Part shown: positions 7,812-15,177 of the stretch, in pieces
How positions within the stretch are numbered: position 1 is the first letter of the stretch
How the letters are laid out: each line of letters starts with the position of its first letter
Source: Facklamia lactis
GTDB lineage: Bacteria; Bacillota; Bacilli; Lactobacillales; Aerococcaceae
DNA length: 64,000 nucleotides
Assembly (NCBI RefSeq): GCF_015863205.1
Contig: NZ_JACBXQ010000001.1
Location: 372,001-436,000, forward strand
Direction: 5' to 3'
The notes under the pieces: model-generated
The model's input: only the letters and a program-made list of their open reading frames with translations
The model's database searches: none
What the model was told of the DNA's origin: nothing
Made by a program: the position numbers and the translations under genes

Positions 7812-8457
7812 GATCTTCCACCTCACTGTTTGATTCTCTTTGATCGTGTTTCAACCCTTCGTTGTTAACTTTCTGACTATTTTTTCGTCCGATATACCGA
7901 TTGACCTTTTTTTGATAGTCGAGGTATGCTGTGCCAAACGTCTTGATAAGAAAAGGTTCTTCTACTAGTATAATTTGACAATGAAACAGTAATAGAGTAA
8001 ATAATGTCACAACTAATAATAGTCTACTATAAAACATCAACAAAATCCCGATATAAACGAGATAGAAGCCTACAAAAGCTGGATTACGACTAAATTGATA
8101 GATTCCTTCGGTCACGAGTTCCGTTTTATCCGTTTCGGATACGCCAGCTCGCCAACTATCTTTCATATGCTCGACTGACACTATAAAAATAAGATCGCCC
8201 GCTATCGCCATCATCGCCCCTATATTGCTTGCCCAACCAGGCAGAGCCGAATAAGCACAATAAATATTAACCAATTCGATCATCACCACTAAAGCCGTAA
8301 ATACCCGCATGGTTATTTCAATCATTTTAGGATAGCCTTCCTTACCTTTACCGATTTGATCCGTTTGAATGCCTTTGATCTTTTGACGAATCATTTTAGC
8401 AAAATAACAGCCATAAAAAACCATCAAAATTAAGATTCCTAACAGTTGATTTCTCAT
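7804..8457 (-). CDS. Isoprenylcysteine carboxyl methyltransferase-family membrane protein
   Basis: A 217-residue protein with about five membrane helices. The C-terminal part carries the ICMT/PEMT-like signature: GIYQFSRNPAFVGFYL (SAM-binding region) and later EEPFLIKTFG.AYLDYQKKV.RY. Bacterial members methylate small or lipid substrates at the membrane; the substrate here is not known. A charged tail (after about residue 190) extends beyond the family core. GGAGAATG precedes the ATG. It is co-transcribed with the Cys-rich protein, which overlaps its 3' end. Confidence 0.75.
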   Translation of the reverse strand: MRNQLLGILILMVFYGCYFAKMIRQKIKGIQTDQIGKGKEGYPKMIEITMRVFTALVVMIELVNIYCAYSALPGWASNIGAMMAIAGDLIFIVSVEHMKDSWRAGVSETDKTELVTEGIYQFSRNPAFVGFYLVYIGILLMFYSRLLLVVTLFTLLLFHCQIILVEEPFLIKTFGTAYLDYQKKVNRYIGRKNSQKVNNEGLKHDQRESNSEVEDHV

Positions 8458-8546
8458 CTTTCATTCTCCATTTTTATATTAAGCGATCGTGAAGTTCTTT
8501 TCCGTACATTCCCCGCACTTAATTTAAATTTTTTATAAAAATTTTA

Positions 8547-9431
8547 CTAATGATGATGGTGGCCACCTGATAGTTCATGAGTAACAGTACATGATACATT
8601 AGAACACTGTTCATGAGAGCTTTCAAATTCGATCGTTACGTGCTCAATATCAAATTTTGATAGCTCTTCTTTTACCCTTTTTTTCATGGCTGGATTTTGA
8701 TTTTCAGTCACAATATGCATGGTGGCATAATGATGTTGACCGTCTAAGCTCCATAAGTGGACATGATGGACATCTACAACCCCTTCAAGAGCTTTCAAAC
8801 ACTTGATCAGTTGGTTAATCTCAATATTTGCCGGTGTTTTTTCTAAAAATAGATCTAATACTTGCTTCAAGTTCTTAAAAGCATTGTAAAAGATATACAT
8901 TGCGATTGCGATTGATAATAAAGGATCCAGAATATACCAATTCGTCACTCGCATTACAATAGCTCCCACCAGTACTACTGCCCAACCTAAGACGTCTTCT
9001 AGCATATGCAAGTTTACAGCTTTTTGATTAATGGAATCCCCACCCCTCGTTGTATAGGCGGCCGTAAAATTCACGAATACCCCAATAACCGCAAAGATCA
9101 TCATCCCATCATAATCAATTTTTACCGGATCAACCAAGCGTGTAATAGCATTGAATATGACAAAAACTGAACCCGCTAATAAGATGACGGTTGTGATTAA
9201 GCCACCTAACACCGAATACCTAGAATAGCCATATGTATAGTGTTCATCTGGCTGCTGCTTACTCTTTCTTTCAAGAAAATATGATAAGCCAATACTCATC
9301 GCATCGCCTAAATCGTGCACCGCATCGGAAATAATGGCTACACTCCCAGTTAAAATTCCCCCGATAAATTCGAAAATTGCAAAAAACAAATTCAGTAGAA
9401 ACGCTATCAAAATCTTTTTTTGAGTTTGCAT
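8547..9431 (-). CDS. czcD: CDF-family zinc/cadmium exporter
   Basis: From the ATG at 9431 (AAAGGGAG upstream) the protein has 294 residues, a typical CzcD length; an in-frame extension to 9503 exists but has no SD. Six membrane helices are followed by a cytosolic ferredoxin-like domain. The transport-site residues are visible: SDAVHDLGD in helix 2 and LHMLEDVLG in helix 5, the His/Asp set typical of Zn2+/Cd2+-proton antiporters. The C terminus ends in GGHHHH, a metal-binding tail. It is preceded by a strong promoter carrying two inverted repeats; no metal-responsive regulator gene is adjacent. Confidence 0.88.
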   Translation of the reverse strand: MQTQKKILIAFLLNLFFAIFEFIGGILTGSVAIISDAVHDLGDAMSIGLSYFLERKSKQQPDEHYTYGYSRYSVLGGLITTVILLAGSVFVIFNAITRLVDPVKIDYDGMMIFAVIGVFVNFTAAYTTRGGDSINQKAVNLHMLEDVLGWAVVLVGAIVMRVTNWYILDPLLSIAIAMYIFYNAFKNLKQVLDLFLEKTPANIEINQLIKCLKALEGVVDVHHVHLWSLDGQHHYATMHIVTENQNPAMKKRVKEELSKFDIEHVTIEFESSHEQCSNVSCTVTHELSGGHHHH

Positions 9432-9592
9432 ATGGTTCTCCCTTTCTAGATTTAATTGTCTGAATAAGAATTTAAGTACATTATCATCTTTAAGAACAGA
9501 CATTTCTTACCTACTTGATCAACCAGTATCTTTGATTTTAATTCACAGAAAATTACATAAATGGTTTCAAATAAGTATACTTCTCCTCCTTT

Positions 9593-9647
9593 TATAGTTG
9601 ACCGGTTGTTCAACTATATTATAGTTGAATACCCATTCAACTGTCAA
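9593..9647 (-). promoter_or_regulatory. czcD promoter with two inverted-repeat operators
   Basis: Minus-strand TTGACA (9642-9647), 18-bp spacer, TATAAT (9618-9623). The spacer contains the perfect inverted repeat AGTTGAAT-accc-ATTCAACT (9623-9642). A second repeat, TATAGTTGA-n8-TCAACTATA (9593-9618), lies just downstream. The layout fits repression by an ArsR/SmtB-like or similar metal sensor. Confidence 0.7.
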
Positions 9648-9943
9648 CCTCAAACTGAGGTTCAGGTTAATAATCTAGTAAGGATGGGACTCATTTTTAA
9701 GGTTGTATAGCTTGCACATGATACTTTTTAGAAAAGAAATGATTTAAATCTTTCAATCAAATGACTATTGAACTACAAATCCCATATTTAAAAAAATTTC
9801 TCAAAAATTAATATATAAATTGGTATGCTATCACAACATGGAAAAGATGTTAACGAAGAATGGTCTTTAATAATTATTTATAGTACACTATTCAGCGTAG
9901 TTAATTAATTTTTAAAATTTGTAATTCTGAGAGGAGGATTGTC
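9648..9943. other. AT-rich spacer before the erm leader
   Basis: No gene recognised. It marks the switch from ordinary composition to the AT-rich erm patch. A promoter for the leader must lie here; several AT-rich -10-like boxes occur but none is convincing. Confidence 0.4.
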
Positions 9944-10030
9944 ATGTTGAAGTTCCAAATGCGTAATGTGGATAAAAAATCTACTGTTTTTCAGAAAAAT
10001 AAAACAGTGATTACGCAGATAGATAAATAA
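9944..10030 (+). CDS. erm leader peptide (translational attenuator)
   Basis: A 28-codon ORF behind GAGAGGAGGA. It begins MLKFQMRNVDKKSTV, nearly the start of the erm(B) leader as I remember it (MLVFQMRNVDKTSTV). In erm(B) a macrolide-stalled ribosome on the leader opens the mRNA fold that hides the methyltransferase RBS. The conserved stretch covers the stalling region. The last third of the peptide differs from erm(B) although its bases look conserved, because it is read in another frame. It ends 106 bp before the erm start. Confidence 0.85.
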   Translation: MLKFQMRNVDKKSTVFQKNKTVITQIDK

Positions 10031-10112
10031 AGAATTTTAACGACGTCCATTTTGATAAAGATATTTAATAAGTTTACAGATTAATTATATAGCTACATAT
10101 TTATTTATCGAT

Positions 10113-10136
10113 GTAGTCACTTTTTGGAGTGATTGC
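10113..10136 (+). promoter_or_regulatory. RBS-sequestering attenuator hairpin of erm
   Basis: GTAGTCACT (10113-10121) pairs with AGTGATTGC (10128-10136), with one internal G-T and one terminal T-G wobble. This closes a loop that contains part of the GGAG SD (10126-10129) and lies directly before the ATG at 10137. It is the expected OFF structure of an inducible erm gene. Confidence 0.75.
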
Positions 10137-10871
10137 ATGTATAAAAAAATAAAATATTCTCAAAATTTCCTTACCAACCAACAAATGCTTAATCAAATTA
10201 TTAATCAAATTAATCTAAATTCTTTAGATACTATATATGAACTCGGAACAGGAAAAGGACATTTAACATCAAAAATAGCAAAAAAGTGTCACCACGTGTA
10301 TTCAATTGAATTAGATAATTGTTTATTTGAATATTCGACCAAGAAATTTCAAAACAATAGTAAAATCACACTACTAAAATCTGATATATTACTATTCAAT
10401 TTTCCGAAAAAAGACACATATAAAATTGTAGGTAACATTCCTTATAGTCTTAGTACAAAAATCATTAAAAAAATTGTGTTTGAGATCCAAGCATCAGAGA
10501 TGTTTTTAGTTGTTGAATATGGTTTTTATAAACGATTACAAGATACCAATAGAACGTTAGGTTTACTTTTACAAACACAAGTTGATATTCAAAAATTATT
10601 AAATATTTCAGCGAATAACTTTCATCCCAAACCAAAAGTGAATAGTGTTTTAATTCAGCTTAAAAGACATCCTTCTGATATCGAAAAAAAGCATTGGCAG
10701 AAGTATAAATATTTTGTATCTAAATGGGTAAATCATGAATACCGAAACTTATTTACAAAAAATCAGCTACGACAAGCAAAGAAACATGCAAAGATTGATG
10801 ATTTTAATGATCTGAAATATGAACAAATAATATCAATGTTTAATAGTTATCTTTTATTTAATCCAGAATAA
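10137..10871 (+). CDS. erm: Erm 23S rRNA (adenine A2058) N6-methyltransferase, erm(B)-like
   Basis: A 244-residue Rossmann methyltransferase. It has motif I ELGTGKG (35-41), the acidic SIELD after strand 2 (56-60), motif IV NIPY (100-103) and the C-terminal helices with [11 protein letters not shown] and LFTKNQ. The family dimethylates A2058 of 23S rRNA and confers macrolide-lincosamide-streptogramin B resistance. Compared by eye with remembered Erm proteins it is closest to Erm(B), at roughly six in ten residues. Resistance-gene classes are split at 80 percent identity, so it may be a little-known or unnamed class. The gene is much more AT-rich than the flanking core genes, suggesting transfer; no transposase or recombinase is adjacent. 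Confidence 0.92.
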   Translation: MYKKIKYSQNFLTNQQMLNQIINQINLNSLDTIYELGTGKGHLTSKIAKKCHHVYSIELDNCLFEYSTKKFQNNSKITLLKSDILLFNFPKKDTYKIVGNIPYSLSTKIIKKIVFEIQASEMFLVVEYGFYKRLQDTNRTLGLLLQTQVDIQKLLNISANNFHPKPKVNSVLIQLKRHPSDIEKKHWQKYKYFVSKWVNHEYRNLFTKNQLRQAKKHAKIDDFNDLKYEQIISMFNSYLLFNPE

Positions 10872-10934
10872 CCTTGGTATAAATTCTACCCATTTCAAAA
10901 TAAATAGCCTCCCTAATTCCAAATAAGAATTTAT

Positions 10935-10966
10935 CCCCCTTTACTGGACTAATCCAGTAAAGGGGG
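10935..10966. terminator. Strong 14-bp hairpin downstream of erm
   Basis: CCCCCTTTACTGGA (10935-10948) and its exact complement (10953-10966) enclose the loop CTAA. There is no T tract on either strand, so it is an atypical terminator or an RNA-stabilising or element-end hairpin. Confidence 0.45.
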
Positions 10967-11111
10967 ACATATCAGTATATAAATTAAACAAAAGTACTTT
11001 TATTTTGTCTCATTATTAGAAATTAATTTAACTCACCATCATCTTTAATACAAATCAATTCCAAACACATTTACTCCAAATATATAATGGACCTTCTCCC
11101 ACTAACGCCTC

Positions 11112-11678
11112 CTAATTTTTATATAAACTTCTAGAAACTTTACAAATATACTCTATTGCAGATAGGGCATCTTTCTCTATTCTAAAAAAATGTGGTTCAT
11201 TAATGTTTTTATGAAAATTTGAAAGTTCTTCGTTTCCTTCTCCTGTTAATACCAAAATACCATTGATTCCAGCATTATTAGCTAATAACATATCGTTCTT
11301 TATAGTATCTCCTATAACAAATGAACTGACTAAATCAATATTAAATTTATCTTTTGCTTGAGTTATCATCTTTACTTTTGGTTTTTTACACTCACAATTA
11401 TCTATTCTTCTATGAGGACAAGTATAAACTTCATCAAAGTCACAATCGTTATTATGTAATAATTTTCTCATTTTCTCCAAATAATTTTCATACTCAGTTA
11501 ATCCTATTTTTCCATGCCCAATAGTACTTTGATTCGTAACTAAGATATTTAAATAGTCATTTTCTCTAGCCTTCTTCAAAGATTCAATAGAATGGTCAAA
11601 AAATTCAAAATCCTTTATTAACGTCTTTGAATTTCCACCTAGAGTTCCTAATAAATCCCAAAATATTGCTTTATTCAT
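11112..11678 (-). CDS. HAD-IIIA (GmhB/HisB-N-like) protein with zinc loop
   Basis: The 188 residues follow the GmhB plan: an N-terminal nucleophile motif, then LVTNQST (motif II), then a zinc loop CPHRRIDNCECKKPK (about 99-113), then motif III/IV around FVIGDTIKNDMLLA. The family removes phosphate from sugar or histidinol phosphates. The first motif reads FWDLLGTL rather than FxDxDGT: the nucleophile Asp remains, but the second, general acid/base Asp is Leu. Catalysis may be weakened or changed. GGAGG precedes the ATG. Base composition resembles the neighbouring erm patch rather than the core, so it may have arrived with it. Confidence 0.75.
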   Translation of the reverse strand: MNKAIFWDLLGTLGGNSKTLIKDFEFFDHSIESLKKARENDYLNILVTNQSTIGHGKIGLTEYENYLEKMRKLLHNNDCDFDEVYTCPHRRIDNCECKKPKVKMITQAKDKFNIDLVSSFVIGDTIKNDMLLANNAGINGILVLTGEGNEELSNFHKNINEPHFFRIEKDALSAIEYICKVSRSLYKN

Positions 11679-11876
11679 TTTGCCTCCAACTTTCTAATAA
11701 ATTTAGAAAATAAGCTTTTTATTTTCGCTATAGCTTATATCTTACCTCATACTTAATATTATAAATTTTTCATTTTTTTCTTAGATAAAAAAATAACCTT
11801 CCTAAAATAGAGTTTTATTGTCAAGCAATATTATAACATATTACTCAACTTACCAAATCAAGCTAGGTACTCTATT

Positions 11877-11912
11877 AAAAAAGGTTCAACTACCTTGTTG
11901 ATATAACAAGGT
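11877..11912 (-). terminator. tmRNA terminator
   Basis: ACCTTGTT (11892-11899) and AACAAGGT (11905-11912) form the stem. On the minus strand AGTTGAACC and then TTTTTT follow, immediately beyond the tmRNA 3' end. Confidence 0.55.
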
Positions 11913-11918
11913 TTATAA

Positions 11919-12279
11919 TGGAGATGAGGGGAGTCGAACCCCTGTCCAGATACCTCGTCACCAAGGAATCTACGTCAATAGTTGAGTCTACTAAAATTTA
12001 GCTTTCACATAGCCGACTAACAGGCATTTGTGTTCGCGAGTCTGATCATCTCTTCTCAAGCTTGCAGACGGAAAGCTTGAGCGTATCCCACTTAATTTGA
12101 GACCAGGAACTAACACATGGGCGATGCTAGGCTGATCTTAGCAAGCTGTTTTTAGGCAGCTAAAGCTAAATTGTTTTGATTGTTTGCAGTTATATTTAAC
12201 TGTAGCGTTGTTGAGGCAGTCGCAACCTACCTGACGCATCCAAGGTTCGAACAGTACCTGTCGAAACCATGACACCCCC
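11919..12279 (-). ncRNA. ssrA: Transfer-messenger RNA (tmRNA)
   Basis: The tRNA-like ends are clear. The 5' end begins GGGGGTGTCATGGTTTCGAC (from 12279), and the 3' end carries the T arm GGGGTTCGACTCCCC and CATCTCCA, with CCA encoded (11919-11921). The tag reading frame in the middle gives ANNQNNLALAA and then TAA, starting at a GCA resume codon; the terminal LALAA is the usual ClpXP/FtsH signal. About 361 nt, a normal length. It rescues stalled ribosomes with SmpB. It marks the border between the accessory erm region and the core genome. Confidence 0.96.
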
Positions 12280-12295
12280 AATTGGGTATGTTTGT

Positions 12296-12324
12296 ATTAT
12301 AGCACCTTGATCCCATTATGTCAA
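12296..12324 (-). promoter_or_regulatory. tmRNA promoter
   Basis: Minus-strand TTGACA (12319-12324), 17-bp spacer, TATAAT (12296-12301): an exact sigma-A consensus about 17 nt ahead of the mature 5' end. Confidence 0.9.
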
Positions 12325-12384
12325 AGAAGGTCAGTCAGACTTTAGTTTGAAATATTGAAAATTTTCCCTATTCATGATTAAAGA

Positions 12385-12423
12385 AAAAGCTAGTGCCCTC
12401 CTTTTGAAGGAACACTAGCTTTT
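12385..12423 (-). terminator. Terminator after the ECF S-component gene
   Basis: AAAAGCTAGTG pairs with CACTAGCTTTT around an interrupted inner stem. T-rich sequence follows on the minus strand. It probably ends the liaFSR-HesB-ECF transcript. Confidence 0.7.
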
Positions 12424-12434
12424 CTAAAAGTTAT

Positions 12435-13034
12435 TTATTGATGATTAGCTCTTCTCAGGGCCATCATGATAATAGGTGTCACAATGATTGAGAAGATCAT
12501 TTCAGGAACCCCATTAATCAAGATAATGCCCCCCAGCACTTTCCAGAGGTTGCTGAGACTAGCTCCTTGGATCTGTAAGTATTCCGCTCGCTTGAAAACC
12601 GCAATCGCCCCTAGAACTAGAACTGTATTAAGAACGGAGCCTAATCCACCATGGATCATATAGCGGAGACGATCAGTCATATGCTTAGACTTCACATGAG
12701 CCGACCAGCCCACAATTAAAGGCATCAGAATCCGAGGTAATACAGAGACTAGAGGAGATGAAAAGACATAGATATACATTGGGGATGTAGGCATTAAATA
12801 GGCTCTTATCAGACTATTTATACCCCAGAAAGTCCCAATCAGGACGCCCTCTTTGGTTCCGAGCCAAAGGGTTGCTACAATCACCGTTACATGAATAATG
12901 GTAATGCTAAGAGGTGGGATTGCAATATACCCTAGAAAAGGCACCCAGGTCTGAAGTAGAATGATGGCCATAAAGATACTTAGGATGACTAGCTTTTTAG
13001 TTTTGTATGAACTAGAGCTCATGCTTGCTGACAT
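12435..13034 (-). CDS. ECF transporter S component, pantothenate (PanT)-like
   Basis: This 199-residue protein has about six membrane helices. The segment FLGYIAIPPLSITIIHVTVI, followed by LGTKEGVLIGTFWG and AYLMPTSP, matches what I remember of the PanT-type substrate-binding components of energy-coupling factor transporters. These bind a vitamin and share an EcfAA'T module encoded elsewhere (not in this window). The N-terminal 12 residues are Ser/Lys-rich. AAGGAGA precedes the ATG. It follows the HesB-like gene by 15 bp and is probably read from the LiaFSR transcript. Pantothenate specificity is family-based; riboflavin- or folate-type relatives cannot be fully excluded. Confidence 0.75.
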   Translation of the reverse strand: MSASMSSSSYKTKKLVILSIFMAIILLQTWVPFLGYIAIPPLSITIIHVTVIVATLWLGTKEGVLIGTFWGINSLIRAYLMPTSPMYIYVFSSPLVSVLPRILMPLIVGWSAHVKSKHMTDRLRYMIHGGLGSVLNTVLVLGAIAVFKRAEYLQIQGASLSNLWKVLGGIILINGVPEMIFSIIVTPIIMMALRRANHQ

Positions 13035-13049
13035 TACGGTATTCTCCTT

Positions 13050-13370
13050 TTAGTTAATCGCTACCCCATCTTTTAGATAATGATAATAGGGTTCTTGTCC
13101 TTGTTCATCGAGCGTCACTTCGAGATCATGACCATCGAAGAACCATAGATCATTTTCTTCGATAAAGAAATAAATGCCATTATCCGCTGTATATTCAGCT
13201 ATGGGTTGATCGCTTGGTTCTGACGGTTCAATGGCGAGACCAAATCCTTTATTGAGAGGACTGGATGAATAGATTTTTGTTTTGAAGCGAATTCCTGCCC
13301 CTTTACGAAGGCCTACTTCTTCTTTAAACCAGTTGGCTGCTGCTTGATCAACTGCTAGTTTCATTTGCAC
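13050..13370 (-). CDS. HesB/IscA-like (YneR-type) small protein
   Basis: A protein of about 106 residues with the HesB-like beta fold as found in Bacillus YneR and lactobacillal relatives. It lacks the three conserved cysteines of true A-type Fe-S carriers, so Fe-S assembly is doubtful. The start is either GTG (13370) or ATG (13364). The SD AGGAGG (13395-13400) is about 24-30 bases upstream, too far unless the hairpin at 13373-13390 folds. The folded spacing is about six bases to the GTG, which is why the longer form is given. It sits between liaR and the ECF component, 87 bp after liaR. Confidence 0.75.
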   Translation of the reverse strand: MQMKLAVDQAAANWFKEEVGLRKGAGIRFKTKIYSSSPLNKGFGLAIEPSEPSDQPIAEYTADNGIYFFIEENDLWFFDGHDLEVTLDEQGQEPYYHYLKDGVAIN

Positions 13371-13372
13371 GC

Positions 13373-13400
13373 AGTTACTCTTAAGTAACTACTCCCTCCT
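13373..13400 (-). promoter_or_regulatory. SD separated from the start codon by a perfect hairpin
   Basis: AGGAGG (13395-13400), then AGTTACT-taag-AGTAACT (13373-13390), then the GTG at 13370. Folding the hairpin brings the SD to a normal distance. Confidence 0.55.
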
Positions 13401-13457
13401 TTTGTCTTACAATATCCCTATTATACGCGAATAATCGGTACTTTTCGAGGAAGTTGC

Positions 13458-14090
13458 TTAATCAACCAGTTGATGCTGGAAAGCATAAATCGTGGCTTGA
13501 GTTCGGTCATCCACTTCCAATTTAGAGAGAATGTTGGAAACGTGTGTTTTAACCGTTTTGAGAGTGATGAAGAGTTCATCCGCAATGGCTTGATTTGAAT
13601 ATCCTTTGGCCACAAGTTGGAGGACTTCCTTTTCTCGATTCGTTAAATCATCATGAAGGTGATATTGACTTTCTTCATGATCACGATCCATGATTTTCTG
13701 GGTTACTTCCTCCTGCATCACTGATTCGCCCTGATAAGTCGATCGAATTGCGTCTGCAATTTCTTTGGCTGAGGAAGTTTTCAGAATATAAGATTTAGCT
13801 CCTGCTTCTAAAGCTGGATAGACTTTCTCGTCATCTAAGAAAGAAGTCACAATGATTATTTTGGCTTCGGGCCATTCGGCCATGATTTTCTGAGTTGCTT
13901 CGATTCCATCCATAGTATCCATAACTAAATCCATAAGGATAACATCCGGACGTAACTCTAATGCACGGTGATAGCCTATCAAGCCATTATTGGCTTCTCC
14001 CACCACTTGAATATCTTCTTGAATTTCTAAATAGGAAGAAACTCCTAATCGAACCATTTCGTGATCATCTATCAAAAGCACCTTAATCAT
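13458..14090 (-). CDS. liaR: Response regulator LiaR (VraR-like)
   Basis: A 210-residue NarL/FixJ-type regulator. The receiver domain (1-120) has the acidic pocket IDD (8-9), the phospho-acceptor Asp55 in VILMDLVMD, the switch Thr in VTSF and Lys in ILKTSSA. A LuxR-type HTH (about 145-205) starts [15 protein letters not shown]. It overlaps liaS by eight bases. LiaR orthologues activate cell-envelope stress genes after lipid II-targeting antibiotics or membrane-active peptides. The linkage liaF-liaS-liaR makes the assignment secure. Confidence 0.93.
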   Translation of the reverse strand: MIKVLLIDDHEMVRLGVSSYLEIQEDIQVVGEANNGLIGYHRALELRPDVILMDLVMDTMDGIEATQKIMAEWPEAKIIIVTSFLDDEKVYPALEAGAKSYILKTSSAKEIADAIRSTYQGESVMQEEVTQKIMDRDHEESQYHLHDDLTNREKEVLQLVAKGYSNQAIADELFITLKTVKTHVSNILSKLEVDDRTQATIYAFQHQLVD

Positions 14091-15177
14091 TGATTTTCTC
14101 CTTTTCTTTTTCCACTATTTTGACCGGTTTATAAGGAATTTTAATGTCAACAACCGTTCCTTGGCCAGGTGAAGAAATGAAGGAAGCCACGCCACCCATT
14201 CCTTTCACTCGTTCTTGAATATTCTTCAACCCATAAGAACCGACCTTCTGAGTATTATGACTCTCGAAGCCTATTCCATCATCAACAATCCGAATATTGA
14301 TAAAATCTGTCGATTCACGCAAATAAACATCTAATTTATTAGCTCGGGCATGACGCATCGTATTCGAAACTGCCTCTTGAATGATTCGAAAAAGATGGTC
14401 CTCAATTCCAAATTCCAATTTCGGATCGTCCAATTCCCAAGTTAATTGTAAGGGAATCTTCGCTTGTAACTCTACTAACAACTGGTGAACACCTTGCTTA
14501 AGCGATTTACCTTGTAGATCCACTGGACGCAGATGAAGTAATAAGGCGCGCATTTCAGTCTGAGCATTTCCAATCACGTCTTCCACTTTCTTGAGGGCGG
14601 GTCCAATCTTGCAGTCTTCCCCTTCCTCAAAGTTTTCAGTCACTGCCGACAACATCATCATCGCCGCAAACAATTGTTGACTGACTGAGTCATGTAATTC
14701 TCGAGCAATTCGACTTCGCTCAAGCTCAATGATCTCTTCCTTCGTTTCCTCCCCCACAAAAACTGGGGCCGCTGTAAATTCTTGCAAATCTTCAGTGAGA
14801 TCTAAGAGCCTTCCTCTTAGACGGTTAATATCATGAGAAACGATATAATCATTGTCATACCAGGAACGTTTTTCGATTTCCTGCCTAAAAATAGGATGGT
14901 GGTACTTCCCTAAGAGTAACCAATTCAACTTAGCCCGAATTAGTTCATAAGCATTATTCAAAGAGAAAGAGATATGTAAAGTATAGATCGCCGAAATTGA
15001 GAGAACTAAAGCAATCACCCAAATGAAGAGACGAACATTCCAGAACTTTAAGTAATAGAGAGATAGAAGATCAAATTGTGGTAACTGAGTATTAAAAACA
15101 ATCAATAATAAGGCAATAATCCCTAAAGAGATTAGAACCTGATTGATAAAGAGGCGCAACCATAATTTAAGATTCAT
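14083..15177 (-). CDS. liaS: Sensor histidine kinase LiaS (VraS-like)
   Basis: This 364-residue protein has two N-terminal membrane helices (about 11-28 and 50-70) with a short loop between them, the intramembrane-sensing type. A HisKA_3 dimerisation domain carries His162 in the motif [11 protein letters not shown]. The HATPase domain shows [18 protein letters not shown] and the G2-like [17 protein letters not shown]. It overlaps liaF by an ATGA junction. It senses envelope damage, is held off by LiaF, and phosphorylates LiaR. Confidence 0.93.
   Translation of the reverse strand: MNLKLWLRLFINQVLISLGIIALLLIVFNTQLPQFDLLSLYYLKFWNVRLFIWVIALVLSISAIYTLHISFSLNNAYELIRAKLNWLLLGKYHHPIFRQEIEKRSWYDNDYIVSHDINRLRGRLLDLTEDLQEFTAAPVFVGEETKEEIIELERSRIARELHDSVSQQLFAAMMMLSAVTENFEEGEDCKIGPALKKVEDVIGNAQTEMRALLLHLRPVDLQGKSLKQGVHQLLVELQAKIPLQLTWELDDPKLEFGIEDHLFRIIQEAVSNTMRHARANKLDVYLRESTDFINIRIVDDGIGFESHNTQKVGSYGLKNIQERVKGMGGVASFISSPGQGTVVDIKIPYKPVKIVEKEKEKIND

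Noticed and set aside
9660-11918. Conjugative transposon or IS copy carrying erm
   Set aside because: No transposase, integrase, relaxase or terminal repeats were visible inside the window.
12390-12423. Repeat unit or attachment site next to tmRNA
   Set aside because: The inverted repeat is an ordinary terminator for the ECF gene; no copy of the tmRNA 3' end was found nearby.
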